The notes below the pieces were generated by a model, which did not search any database, was not told the DNA's origin, and saw only the letters and a program-made list of their open reading frames with translations. 64,000 bases of DNA from Methanobacteriota archaeon (GTDB taxonomy: Archaea; Halobacteriota; Methanomicrobia; Methanomicrobiales; Methanoculleaceae): NCBI GenBank assembly GCA_016841955.1, contig JAENYE010000003.1, forward strand, positions 1-64,000, given 5' to 3'. The stretch's first letter is position 1; every line of letters begins with the position of its first letter. Positions 1 through 8,870 of the stretch are shown in pieces. Position numbers and translations under genes: made by a program.

Positions 1-141
1 GGGGACAGGGGAGGGGGGTCTCCCCCCTCCCCGCAAGGGAATACCCGTATCCCCACCCCGCCCGGCCTCCGGCCTCCTCCCCCGCCCCTCGGGGCGGGGG
101 CAGTGCGTGGCGATAGCCGATGGAAATCCGTGTATGGGGTT
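1..141 (+). repeat. Dispersed intergenic repeat, copy 1 (GC hairpin plus tail)
   Basis: Positions 8-32 form a perfect 11-bp GC-rich stem with loop TCT. Positions 81-141 carry a tail (GGGCGGGGGCAGTGCGTGG, then GATGGAAATCCGT and ATGGGGTT) that recurs at 33944-34050 with few mismatches and partly at 29938-29963. Open reading frames drawn across it run antisense through thiI and look like shadows. I see no gene before 218. Confidence 0.7.
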
Positions 142-217
142 ATGCGAATTTAGAGAAATTGACAGTTTTCCAAGAACAATCGGGGATCAACATGCATTCA
201 ACGGTCGAGGACGTTCC

Positions 218-1396
218 TCACCACCCTTCCTCGATCTCCCCGTTCTTCGCGCGGTACCGCCGCACCGTCCCCGCCGCCCGGGCCGCGAGGCTCGCGACGT
301 CGATCATCTCCTCAAGCTGCGCGATCGTCGCCGCGGGTGCCGCCGTCGAGGGGTAGCGGGGGGCGACCGTGCACCCGACGCTCCCCGGATGTGCCTCGAA
401 TGTCCCGATGGCGCGGGCGCGCTCGACGATCTCCTCCTTGTCGAACCCGATCAGGGGCCGGAGCACCGGAACGGTCGCCGCCGGGGCGATCACCGTCATG
501 TTCGCGAGCGTCTGCGAAGCCACCTGCCCCAGGTTGTCGCCGTTGACAAGCGCATAGGCACCGCGCTCTCCCGCAAGGATGCCCGCCACCCGGAGCATGA
601 ACCGCTTGCAGAGGATGCACCGATAGCGGGGCTCCTTCAGGCCCGTGATCACCTCAAAGAACGGCTCCATGTCCACGACCAGAAGGTCGAGGGGGTGTCC
701 GGGGATCCAGCGGGAGAGACGGGCATGGTTCTGCAGGACGTTCTTCTCCGAATCCGCCCCGCCGAACCGCCCGCTTCGCATATGGACGTGCACCATCAGG
801 CATCCCCGGCGCATCATCAGCCACGACGCAACGGGCGAGTCGATCCCCTCCGAGAGCAGGGCCATCACCTCGTCCTGTGTTCCGTAGGGGAGCCCGCCCG
901 GCCCGGCGATCTTCTCGTCGTAGACCAGGCCGCCGAACTCCCGGGCTTCCACGAAGACCTCGTAATCGGGCGCCGTCAGGTCCACCCTGGCCTCCGGAAT
1001 CCGGTCGAGGACGGCCGAGCCGACCGCCGCCGCGAGTTCCTGGCTGTTGAACCCCGCGACGCCCGACCGCCGCGCCCTGACCGCAAACGACATCCCCGGC
1101 CGGAGGTGCCGCTCTGCGTGCTCGACGGCTGCGGGCGCGATCCCGTCGATATCGGCGGAAGTCACCGTGCAGACACTGACGCTCACCACCCCGAAGGTCC
1201 TCGCGACCACCGCGGCGATGCGCCGGGGCTCTTCGCCGAAGATCAGGACCCGTCCCCGGGGGGTCTCAAAGCGGTGGGAGAGCCCCTCGGCCTCCAGCGC
1301 GAGGCTGATGTTCCCGGTCATTATCGAGATGAACCGCCGTTTCACCGGCTCGCTCTTGAGAAAGATCTCGCCGTACCTGATCATCACCGCTTCCAT
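218..1396 (-). CDS. thiI: tRNA sulfurtransferase ThiI
   Basis: ThiI activates tRNA U8 with ATP and transfers sulfur to make 4-thiouridine; in some organisms it also serves thiazole synthesis. The 392-residue product has an N-terminal ferredoxin-like/THUMP part (about 1-165) and a PP-loop ATP-binding domain beginning with LLSEGIDSPVASW near residue 180, then NGDNLGQVASQTLANM. The PP-loop reads SEGIDS where SGGxDS is usual. CILCKR supplies cysteines, and there is no rhodanese extension, as in many archaeal forms. GGAGGTG lies 8 bases before the ATG at 1396. The start overlaps the end of the upstream larE-like gene, so the two are probably one operon. Confidence 0.9.
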   Translation of the reverse strand: MEAVMIRYGEIFLKSEPVKRRFISIMTGNISLALEAEGLSHRFETPRGRVLIFGEEPRRIAAVVARTFGVVSVSVCTVTSADIDGIAPAAVEHAERHLRPGMSFAVRARRSGVAGFNSQELAAAVGSAVLDRIPEARVDLTAPDYEVFVEAREFGGLVYDEKIAGPGGLPYGTQDEVMALLSEGIDSPVASWLMMRRGCLMVHVHMRSGRFGGADSEKNVLQNHARLSRWIPGHPLDLLVVDMEPFFEVITGLKEPRYRCILCKRFMLRVAGILAGERGAYALVNGDNLGQVASQTLANMTVIAPAATVPVLRPLIGFDKEEIVERARAIGTFEAHPGSVGCTVAPRYPSTAAPAATIAQLEEMIDVASLAARAAGTVRRYRAKNGEIEEGW

Positions 1397-2160
1397 GAAT
1401 CCGCACCTCCCTCTCTGTAGCCCCCGGGAGCGATCGCTACATCCTCGAACCCGAGTTCCTTCACCGCACCGAGCAGCCGCTCCAGCCTCCGGTGGTGTGC
1501 CGGGTCGACCTCGATGGAGGCCCGGGCGTGCCTCCCGGTGCACCGGACCCGTATCTTCCCCGGGATCTCCTGCGCGAGGAGGGCTTCGGCGGCCGCGACG
1601 AGCGCGAGACACTCCCGGGTGACCGCATCGCCGGTGGGGATGCGGGTGGCGAGGCATGCGGACGGCGGGCGGACAGGCACCCCGAGTTCCCCCGCGAGGA
1701 CCTCGACATCCTCCTTCCCCATACCGCACTCGGCGAACGGGCTCCTGATGCCGAGTTCGGACAACGCCCGCATTCCGGGCCGCATCGCGGGCCTGTCGTC
1801 GGCATGGGTCCCGTCGACCACCGTCCGGCATCCCCGCCGCTCTGCCTCCGCGGCGACCGCCTCCATCATCGCCCGCTTGCAGACGTAGCACCGGTCCGGC
1901 CGGTTCTCCCGGACAGCGGGGATCTCAAGCATATCGAGCGATATCACGACGTGCGGGACGCCCAGGCGATCCGAGAGCTCCCGCGCCGCTGCGAGTTCCC
2001 CCGGGGGGGTAAGGCCGGTATCGACGCTGATGCCGATCGCCCGGACGGTGTGCCGCCGGGCAAAGGCCAGCAGGACCGAACTGTCCGTCCCCCCGGAGAG
2101 AGCGACCGCAATCGGCTCATAGGATTTCAGGAGTGTATCAAGCCCGCAAACTCTCGCCAT
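1384..2160 (-). CDS. larE: LarE-like ATP-dependent sacrificial sulfur transferase
   Basis: 258 residues of the LarE/TIGR00268 PP-loop family. LarE adenylates pyridinium-3,5-biscarboxylate mononucleotide and donates sulfur from its own cysteine during synthesis of the nickel-pincer cofactor. Visible: PP-loop SGGTDSS (22-28), RCYVCK (90-95), and PPSACLATRIP with Cys169 at the place of the sacrificial cysteine of LarE. A larB homologue lies at 24818, supporting this pathway; no larC is in the window. It overlaps thiI by 13 bases, so a general sulfur-transfer role linked to ThiI is an alternative. Confidence 0.83.
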   Translation of the reverse strand: MARVCGLDTLLKSYEPIAVALSGGTDSSVLLAFARRHTVRAIGISVDTGLTPPGELAAARELSDRLGVPHVVISLDMLEIPAVRENRPDRCYVCKRAMMEAVAAEAERRGCRTVVDGTHADDRPAMRPGMRALSELGIRSPFAECGMGKEDVEVLAGELGVPVRPPSACLATRIPTGDAVTRECLALVAAAEALLAQEIPGKIRVRCTGRHARASIEVDPAHHRRLERLLGAVKELGFEDVAIAPGGYREGGADSWKR

Positions 2161-2274
2161 CTGCTCTTCTTATGCTCGCTCGTCCTACATGAATGTTGGG
2201 AAATCACGGCGATTCCGGCTCTCTGCACGAAGAGCAAATGATTTTTAACAGAGGCACTCCGAATGTGTACTGAT

Positions 2275-2901
2275 ATGGCGAAGAAAGCGAGTGCCAAACA
2301 GGCAGAACCCATGAAACTCTTCTATATTTTTTACAATCAGGAGCGCTGGGACAACTGGATAAAAACACTGGAGAGTGCTAACTTCGAGCCGGCCGAAGGC
2401 GAAGAGGTCTCGGAAGGCGAGCAGATGCTCTACGGTTTCACCGAGGACATCACCCTCTCGGTCTTAAAGATCATCCGCCTCTACCAGAACGGCCGGTTCA
2501 CGAAGGAGGAGGCCATCGAGAAACTCGACGACGTGGAACTGATCGTCATGACCGGACTTCCCGAGGGAGAACTCGAGGATATCGTCGGGTCGATCCAGCT
2601 CTCCCTGCTGGTGCTCTTCACCGCCTGCCGGAAGTACCTCGAGGGCGAGTTCGACAAGGATATCAAGACGCTCGTGAAGAAGGGCCGTGGTATCGACGAG
2701 GAGAACCTCGAGGAGGCGCTCGAGGTTGCGGCGAATATCGGGGCCGCCGTGGTCGACGGCGCCACCTGCTGCGCGAAGTACATCAAGGACGACGCGGAGA
2801 ACCCCGGCCTCTTCGACGAGTGGCTCATCGAGATCGAGACCATGAGCAACGCCATGAAGTCGCTCGCGAAGTTCGACGAGGAGCCCGGAGAGGCGTCTTG
2901 A
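2275..2901 (+). CDS. Conserved archaeal protein, DUF2150-like
   Basis: About 208 residues, acidic and helical, without membrane segments or signal peptide. The sequence (MKLFYIFYNQERWDNWIKTL near the N-terminus) resembles the DUF2150 family of methanogens, whose function is unknown; this assignment is from memory. Two starts are possible: ATG 2263, with GAGG eight bases upstream, or ATG 2275, which fits a TATA-like ATTTTTAAC at 2239-2247. I chose 2275. Its stop overlaps the TTG start of the next gene, so the two are likely co-translated. Confidence 0.8.
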   Translation: MAKKASAKQAEPMKLFYIFYNQERWDNWIKTLESANFEPAEGEEVSEGEQMLYGFTEDITLSVLKIIRLYQNGRFTKEEAIEKLDDVELIVMTGLPEGELEDIVGSIQLSLLVLFTACRKYLEGEFDKDIKTLVKKGRGIDEENLEEALEVAANIGAAVVDGATCCAKYIKDDAENPGLFDEWLIEIETMSNAMKSLAKFDEEPGEAS

Positions 2902-3350
2902 TTGCAGATAAGGCCCGGTTCCGGGCGGCACGGAAGCTGGAGCGGGCTGCAGGGTTCCGGCTCCCGGACCATGTCTTCTCGGGTGCGTTTCTGGAGTCGC
3001 TCGGGAGGGCGATCAACTTCGAGAACCTCGACCGGCGGATGCACGAGCAGCTCCTGGCTTTTTTCCGCGACTTCATGGACTGCAAGTGCAAGAACGCACC
3101 CTTCTGCGGGTGCCCGGAGCGGAAGTTCACCCTCACCATCATTGAGTTCCGGGAGATGGGGCTCGATCATCGCCAGATCAGCTCTCATCTCCTCGATGAA
3201 TACGGGATCGACCTCTACCCCGCCGACATCCTGAGTTTCCTCGAAGACTCCGTCCACATGCTCGAGGCGATACGGGACGTCGCCGAGCTGCAGGAACGGG
3301 AGAGACTGGCGGAGAACGCCATCGACCACATCAAGAAGATCGAGCACTAG
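2898..3350 (+). CDS. DUF5814-like conserved archaeal protein
   Basis: 150 residues with a Cys-rich motif (CKCKNAPFCGCPERKF, about residues 57-72) followed by a helical region, EFREMGLDHRQISSHLLDEY. This resembles the C-terminal domain of some methanogen helicases (DUF5814, recalled and not searched), but here stands alone. The Cys cluster could bind a metal. The start is a TTG at 2898 with GGAGAGG at 2887-2893; it overlaps the stop of the upstream gene (TTGA). No ATG lies early enough to keep the conserved N-terminal part. Function unknown; the gene pair is probably an operon. Confidence 0.72.
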   Translation: MIADKARFRAARKLERAAGFRLPDHVFSGAFLESLGRAINFENLDRRMHEQLLAFFRDFMDCKCKNAPFCGCPERKFTLTIIEFREMGLDHRQISSHLLDEYGIDLYPADILSFLEDSVHMLEAIRDVAELQERERLAENAIDHIKKIEH

Positions 3351-3740
3351 GGCCTGTCCTCGTTTCTCCGGTGATACCGAGGGCTGTCGGCACTCAAGCC
3401 CCGGGGTTTCACATCATGGGGGGCGACGTTGCACCCCGCCATCTCCCCGAAGCAGAAGATGAATCGCTCCCTGATGCTTGTCGGCAGTCTCGCCTCCCAG
3501 ATGGGTTCGAACCCGATCCTGCGTCGGGTCTGCCTTCTGGACGCACTATCGCGGCCAGACCTGCTCTGCAAGCAGGAACTCTTCATGCTCCAGTTCGCGA
3601 GCCTCTTTCCTCATCGTCTTCCTCGAGTGTAGCCACACATTGCAGCATCTGCTATTTCAACCGGACGGGCAGGACATCACCGGCGTTCAGGGTGGAGAGG
3701 ATAGCCCTGTCCGGTGAACCGGTGAAGCGTCCCATCGGGA
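3351..3740. other. Gene-free stretch, possibly with decayed coding sequence
   Basis: No reading frame here has credible coding features. Short frames on both strands (for example 3429-3632 plus and 3347-3586 minus) give low-complexity products that I do not recognise. The palindrome GGGTTCGAACCC near 3507 imitates a tRNA T-arm, but no acceptor or anticodon arm can be drawn around it. Confidence 0.5.
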
Positions 3741-5186
3741 TCAGAGCACGCCGGGCCAGGGAATGCCGAGATTCACGGTCAGTTCCTTCAGTTCGTCGTG
3801 GATACCCCGGTCGATTTTGAGGAGGACCAGGAGATAGACCAGTCCGCCGAGTGCGACCGCTCCGAGAACGACGAAGACGTTCGAGAGCGGGATGACGAAC
3901 GAGTAGGCCATGACGACGGCGCCCATCACGAGCGCGGCAAGGACGATGTTGCCCACGGCCCGGGGCTCTATCCGCACCCGGATGCTCCGGGAGAGGGCAC
4001 GACGGGCGAGCACCGCGTTCAGCACCATGGTGCCGAGCGTGGCCGCCGATGCCCCGACGATGCCGTATGCCGGGATGAGGAGGACGTTTAAGCCGACGTT
4101 TACGGTAACCGCGATTGCCGTTACCCGGAACGCGTCTTTCGGCCGGTCGAGGGCGCTCAAGCACATCGTCTGGAGGAACATGAAGACGTGGGCTACCTGG
4201 ACGAGCAGGAGTATCGAAAGAGCCGCTGCCCCGGCGGAGAACGATGCCCCGTAGAAGAAGTAGAGGAGCCGTTCGCCGAGGAGCCAACCCCCGGCAAGGA
4301 CCGGGACCGCGAGCAGGAGCGAGTAGGTGAAGGCACGGGCAAGCGCGTTCTCCGCCGAAGAGAGGTCGTCCTTTTTCCCCCAGTAACTGACCTTCGGGTA
4401 GAGGGTGGTACGGAGCGCTACGGTGACGAACGTCGCGATTGATGTGAGCTGGAGTGCCACACGGTAGATGCCGACGTCGGCGTCCGTCATGAACTGACCG
4501 ATCAGGATGGTGTCGGCGTATGAGAAGACGAGGTAGCCGCTTGCGCTGAGGAACGTCCAGAACGAAAAGGCAAAGAGGCTCGAGATATGGGAGCGGGCAA
4601 ACGGCGCCAGCGAGAGATCGAGGAAACGGAAGGCGAAGACCCCTCCTGCAAGGAGCCCGGCGACGAACCCGCCGGCGAGGCCTGCAACACTGTAGCCGAG
4701 GACGACCGCGACGACCTGGACGGCTACCCGGATCACGTTGTTGAGCAAGCCACTGATCTGGTTGACGCCGACCTTCCCGGTGCCGTAGACCGCATTTGAG
4801 GCGATGTTCGTGAAGACGCTGACGACCAGCGCGAGGACCAGCCAGGGAAAGACTCCCGATGAGGTGAGGTCGGTGAGGTATGGCTGTGCAATGAAGAGGA
4901 AGCCCACCGAGACGGCCACCAGCACCACCCGGAGAGAGATAAATGCGGTGAAGAATGCGTTCTGGTCCTCGCCCTCGCTGATCCGCTTTACCGCGGCGCC
5001 CCCGAATCCGCCGTCTCCTATCAGGTTGAACACGCTGAAGTAGGCGACAAAGAGAAAGTATGCGCCCAGTATCGACGGACCGACCGTATGGGCGAAGAAC
5101 ATCGTGGAGAGGAACCCGACCGCGGTGAGGCCCAGCGTTGAGGCGAGGCTGATGAGACTCTGGCGCTGGATGGGGTCGATGCGCAT
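3741..5186 (-). CDS. Polysaccharide/oligosaccharide flippase (Wzx-like, MOP superfamily)
   Basis: 481 residues with about 12-14 hydrophobic segments, starting MRIDPIQRQSLISLASTLGL, typical of RfbX/Wzx flippases that move lipid-linked glycans across the cytoplasmic membrane. The frame stays open upstream to 5516, but that extension is not hydrophobic and overlaps the divergent promoter region. ATG 5186 is preferred; ATG 5225 would add 13 residues. It is transcribed away from the sugar-nucleotide genes starting at 5416 and is probably the exporter of the glycan built by this locus. Confidence 0.88.
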   Translation of the reverse strand: MRIDPIQRQSLISLASTLGLTAVGFLSTMFFAHTVGPSILGAYFLFVAYFSVFNLIGDGGFGGAAVKRISEGEDQNAFFTAFISLRVVLVAVSVGFLFIAQPYLTDLTSSGVFPWLVLALVVSVFTNIASNAVYGTGKVGVNQISGLLNNVIRVAVQVVAVVLGYSVAGLAGGFVAGLLAGGVFAFRFLDLSLAPFARSHISSLFAFSFWTFLSASGYLVFSYADTILIGQFMTDADVGIYRVALQLTSIATFVTVALRTTLYPKVSYWGKKDDLSSAENALARAFTYSLLLAVPVLAGGWLLGERLLYFFYGASFSAGAAALSILLLVQVAHVFMFLQTMCLSALDRPKDAFRVTAIAVTVNVGLNVLLIPAYGIVGASAATLGTMVLNAVLARRALSRSIRVRIEPRAVGNIVLAALVMGAVVMAYSFVIPLSNVFVVLGAVALGGLVYLLVLLKIDRGIHDELKELTVNLGIPWPGVL

Positions 5187-5415
5187 GACACGGGCAAGAT
5201 ACCCGGAAGGGCGGAACACAGGCATTGGTTTCGCCGTGAAAAACCTTATTGGTTTTGAACCGAAGCAGGCGAGGGGGCCGCGATCCGGCAGGCCGGATAT
5301 GTCCCTGTCCCGGAACGAGGGCCGCGATAACGTCATAGCGGAGCGGTGCCAATGTATAGTATTACTATCCAGTACTCCGGGAAAGGGCACGTACAATACT
5401 ACCGGTGGTGAGATC

Positions 5416-6330
5416 TTGGACGTAGGGGTAATCGGTGTCGGAATGATGGGCAGGAACCATGCCCGTGTATACTCGGAATTGAAGGCTGTGGACTCGCTCC
5501 ACCTGTTCGACCTCAACCTGAAGGCTGCCGGCGAACTTGCCGGGGCATTCGGGGCAACGGCCTCCCCGACCGTTGAGAGCCTGCTTGAGCGCGTGGACGC
5601 GGTGAGCGTCTGTGTCCCGACGCCCTACCACTTCGGGGTTGCGGAGACGATCCTCGACGCCGGGGTGCCGCTGCTGATCGAAAAGCCCATCTGCGCGACG
5701 GCGGAAGAGAGCAGGCAGCTCATCGGGAAGATCCCCGACGGCCTTGTCGTCGGCGTCGGGCACATCGAGCGGTTCAACCCGATCGTCCCCGAGATCAAAA
5801 AGATCGTCCGAAACCCCCTCTACATCGAGATGAAGCGGCATAACCCGGCCTCTTCCCGGGTGAGCGGCTCCTCGGTCGTCGAGGACCTGATGATCCACGA
5901 TGTGGATATCATGCGAAACGTTCTTCTCCCCGACGGGGCCTATCGGCTCGCCGGCAGCGGCAACGAGGATGTCTGCAGCGCCCTCTTCTCCTTCGGAGGG
6001 ACCCCGGTCTACCTCTCCGCAAGCAGGAAATCCTCAAAGAAGATTCGGATGATCTACATCGAGGAGGAGGAGTTCACCGTCGAGGGCGACTTTATGGCCC
6101 AGGAGATCTACATCCACCGTAAACCCGGGCAGTACGCGGTCGAGGACGAGCGTTACGTGCAGGAGAACATCATCGAGAAGGTGCTCGTGAACAAGCAGGA
6201 GCCGCTGAAACTCGAACTCTCGACGTTCCTCGACTGCGCGGCCCAAGGAAGGGAGTTCCCGGTCAGCCCCGCACAGGCGCTGCTGAATATGGAGATATGC
6301 GAGGATGTCGCGCGATGTTTTGCTATGTAG
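5416..6330 (+). CDS. Gfo/Idh/MocA oxidoreductase, probable UDP-GlcNAc(A) 3-dehydrogenase
   Basis: 304 residues. Rossmann motif GVIGVGMMGRNH near the N-terminus, EKP at about 89-91, and the family motif MIHDVDI near 160. Members next to wecB, wecC and a DegT aminotransferase oxidise C3 of a UDP-N-acetyl-hexosamine or its uronate, the first step towards 3-amino sugars (Methanococcus N-glycan ManNAc3NAcA-type sugar; WlbA in bacteria). The substrate here is inferred from neighbours. Start is TTG 5416, preceded by GGTGGTGAG; the frame extends to 5104, but that part is antisense to the flippase gene. Confidence 0.85.
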   Translation: MDVGVIGVGMMGRNHARVYSELKAVDSLHLFDLNLKAAGELAGAFGATASPTVESLLERVDAVSVCVPTPYHFGVAETILDAGVPLLIEKPICATAEESRQLIGKIPDGLVVGVGHIERFNPIVPEIKKIVRNPLYIEMKRHNPASSRVSGSSVVEDLMIHDVDIMRNVLLPDGAYRLAGSGNEDVCSALFSFGGTPVYLSASRKSSKKIRMIYIEEEEFTVEGDFMAQEIYIHRKPGQYAVEDERYVQENIIEKVLVNKQEPLKLELSTFLDCAAQGREFPVSPAQALLNMEICEDVARCFAM

Positions 6331-6342
6331 GGTGGTTTTTGC

Positions 6343-7788
6343 ATGAATAGCAGGTTACAGTCGATCATCGACAGGAGAGGGCCGATCCGGAATATCGGTG
6401 TTGTCGGGATGGGGTACGTCGGCATTCCCGCCGCGGTGCTCTTTGCGGACGCACCCGATTTCGAGTCAGTCCGGGGATTCCAGCGCGACTCTCCATCCTC
6501 CGGTTACAAGGTCGCTCTGCTCAACCGGGGGGAGTCCCCGCTCAAGGGCGAGGAGCCGGGGCTTGAAGAACTTCTTTTGAAGGTCGTCGGCGCGGGTAAG
6601 TTCCGGTGCACATCGGACTTCTCCGAGGTCGCGGAGTGCGATGCGGTAACCCTTGCCATCCAGACCCCGTTTAAAGACCCAAAGGACCTCATCCCCGACT
6701 TCTCGGCCCTGATCGAGGGGCTTAGGCAGGTGGGAAGGCACCTCTCGGATGGCACGCTCGTGGTGCTTGAGTCGACGGTCACCCCCGGCACGACCGCCGG
6801 GATGGCCCGCGAGATCCTCGAAGAGGAATCGGGTCTTGTCGCCGGCGAGGAGTTCTGCCTCGCGCACGCCCCCGAGCGGGTGATGGTCGGCAGGCTGCTC
6901 AAGAACATCCGGGAACACGACCGGATCGTCGGCGGGATCGACGATGTCTCCACGGCGCGTGCGGTCGAACTCTACCGGCCGGTGCTCACGACGGGGAAGA
7001 TCATCCCGATGACCGCGACCGCGGCCGAGGTGACGAAGACCGCAGAGAACGCCTTCCGCGACCTCCAGATCGCCGCCGCAAACCAGCTCGCCCTCCACTG
7101 TGAGGCGATGGGCGTCAACGTCTACGACGTCCGCGCGGGGATTGACTCCCTCAAGGGCGAGGGGATCACCCGGGCCATACTCTGGCCGGGCGCCGGTGTC
7201 GGCGGCCACTGCCTCACGAAGGACTCCTGGCACCTCGAGCGGGGCGCACAGGTACTCGGACATGGCGATCTCTGGTACCCGCACGGGTCAGAGTCGATCT
7301 TCGGCGTCGCAAGAAGGATCAACGAGTTCATGCCCCGGCACATGGTCCACCTGACCCTCGAAGGGCTCAAGCGGACGGGTAAGTCCCCGGAGGGCGCGAA
7401 GGTCGCGCTCCTCGGGTGGGCGTTCATCCAGAACTCGGACGACACCAGGAACACCCCGGCGGAGCCCTATCTCGCGGCGATGGAGGAGGCGGGCGCGGAA
7501 GTCAGGGTCCATGACCCGTTCGTGAACGACTACACGGGGATAGAGGTCTCGCACGACCTCGAGGGGACCCTCGCGGGCGCGGACGTCGTCACCATCTTCA
7601 CCGGTCACCACCATTACCTCTCCCTCGACCCCGCCCGGGTAAAGGAACTCTCAGGCCGGGAGCATCCGGTGGTCATCGACGGCAGGAACGTCGTCGACCC
7701 GGACGCATTTATCCGGGCGGGATTCGTCTACAAGGGCATCGGCCGGGGCGACAAAAACAGCCACGAGGTCGCTCCCGGGCGGCGATAG
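6343..7788 (+). CDS. wecC: UDP-N-acetyl-D-mannosamine dehydrogenase WecC-like
   Basis: 481 residues of the UDP-glucose/GDP-mannose dehydrogenase family. N-terminal NAD motif GVVGMGYVG (19-27), catalytic Cys290 in GAGVGGHCLTKDSW, and a C-terminal UDP-binding domain with LGWAFIQNSDDTRNTP. The enzyme oxidises UDP-ManNAc twice to UDP-ManNAc-uronate. It lies 12 bases after the dehydrogenase gene and 2 bases before wecB, so it is part of one operon. UDP-GlcNAc dehydrogenase activity cannot be excluded from sequence alone. Confidence 0.9.
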   Translation: MNSRLQSIIDRRGPIRNIGVVGMGYVGIPAAVLFADAPDFESVRGFQRDSPSSGYKVALLNRGESPLKGEEPGLEELLLKVVGAGKFRCTSDFSEVAECDAVTLAIQTPFKDPKDLIPDFSALIEGLRQVGRHLSDGTLVVLESTVTPGTTAGMAREILEEESGLVAGEEFCLAHAPERVMVGRLLKNIREHDRIVGGIDDVSTARAVELYRPVLTTGKIIPMTATAAEVTKTAENAFRDLQIAAANQLALHCEAMGVNVYDVRAGIDSLKGEGITRAILWPGAGVGGHCLTKDSWHLERGAQVLGHGDLWYPHGSESIFGVARRINEFMPRHMVHLTLEGLKRTGKSPEGAKVALLGWAFIQNSDDTRNTPAEPYLAAMEEAGAEVRVHDPFVNDYTGIEVSHDLEGTLAGADVVTIFTGHHHYLSLDPARVKELSGREHPVVIDGRNVVDPDAFIRAGFVYKGIGRGDKNSHEVAPGRR

Positions 7789-7790
7789 CC

Positions 7791-8870
7791 ATGAAGATCG
7801 CATCGATCGTCGGCGCCCGGCCGCAGTTCATCAAATGCGCTCCCGTCTCCCGGGAACTCAGGAAGGAGCACGAGGAGATCCTCATCCACACCGGCCAGCA
7901 CTACGACCACGGCATGTCGGAGGTCTTCTTTGAGGAGCTCCGCATCCCGAAGCCCGACTACAACCTTGGTATCGGCTCCGGGACCCACGGCCACCAGACC
8001 GGGGCGATGCTCGGGGCGATCGAGGACGTCCTCAAAAAGGAGCGTCCGGACCTTGTCCTGGTCTACGGCGACACGAACTCGACCCTCGCGGGCGCGCTTG
8101 CGGCGGCGAAACTCCATATCCCGGTCGCCCACGTCGAGGCAGGGCTCCGGAGTTTTGATCGCCGTATGCCCGAGGAGGTCAACCGGGTGCTCACCGACCA
8201 CGCATCGGATCTCCTCTTCTGCCCGACGGAGACCGCTGTTGCGAACCTCGCGGCCGAGGGGGTCACTGGGGGTGTCCACCTCGTCGGAGACGTGATGCTT
8301 GATGCGATGAACTACAACCGTATGGTCGCGGAAGAGCGCTCCCGGATCCTCGATGAGGTCGGGGTCGAACCGGGGGACTACCTCGCCATCACCGTCCACC
8401 GGCCCTCGAACACCGACAGCAGGGAGAACATGACCGCCATTCTCGGCGCCCTCGGGGAGGCCGATAGACCGGTCGTTTTCCCGGTCCACCCCCGGACGCG
8501 GAAGTGCCTCAGCGAACACGGTCTCCTCGCGGAGGTGCCGGAAAACATCCGGGTCGTCGAGCCGCTTGGCTACCTCGACATGATCCGCCTGATGGCGCAC
8601 GCGGAAAAGATCCTCACCGACTCCGGCGGCGTCCAGAAAGAGGCCTACATGCTCGGCGTCCCCTGCATCACCCTCCGGGAGAACACAGAGTGGGTCGAGA
8701 CCGTCGAGGCCGGGTGGAACGTGCTCGTAGGGGCCGACAAAAAGTCCATCGTCAAGTTTGTGAGTGAGTTTATGCCGCCCCGAGAGCGACGCTACATCTT
8801 CGGAAATGGAGATGCGAGCAAGGAGATCCTTAGGAGTCTCTCAGAATACAAAGGAGTCCGATATGGATAA
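7791..8870 (+). CDS. wecB: UDP-N-acetylglucosamine 2-epimerase (non-hydrolysing)
   Basis: 359 residues. Shows KCAPVSREL near the N-terminus, HVEAGLRSFDRRMPEE in the middle, TVHRPSNTDSRENM and the C-terminal DSGGVQKEA and LRENTEWVET motifs of the WecB/MnaA family (GT-B fold). It interconverts UDP-GlcNAc and UDP-ManNAc and supplies the substrate for the adjacent WecC. It overlaps the next gene by 8 bases, indicating translational coupling. Confidence 0.93.
   Translation: MKIASIVGARPQFIKCAPVSRELRKEHEEILIHTGQHYDHGMSEVFFEELRIPKPDYNLGIGSGTHGHQTGAMLGAIEDVLKKERPDLVLVYGDTNSTLAGALAAAKLHIPVAHVEAGLRSFDRRMPEEVNRVLTDHASDLLFCPTETAVANLAAEGVTGGVHLVGDVMLDAMNYNRMVAEERSRILDEVGVEPGDYLAITVHRPSNTDSRENMTAILGALGEADRPVVFPVHPRTRKCLSEHGLLAEVPENIRVVEPLGYLDMIRLMAHAEKILTDSGGVQKEAYMLGVPCITLRENTEWVETVEAGWNVLVGADKKSIVKFVSEFMPPRERRYIFGNGDASKEILRSLSEYKGVRYG

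Noticed and set aside
107-1420. Long plus-strand open frame of 437 codons
   Set aside because: It runs antisense to thiI with an arginine- and proline-rich product typical of a high-GC shadow.
3490-3545. tRNA-like GGGTTCGAACCC palindrome
   Set aside because: It mimics a T-arm, but the stem is mismatched, and no acceptor, D or anticodon arm can be placed on either strand.
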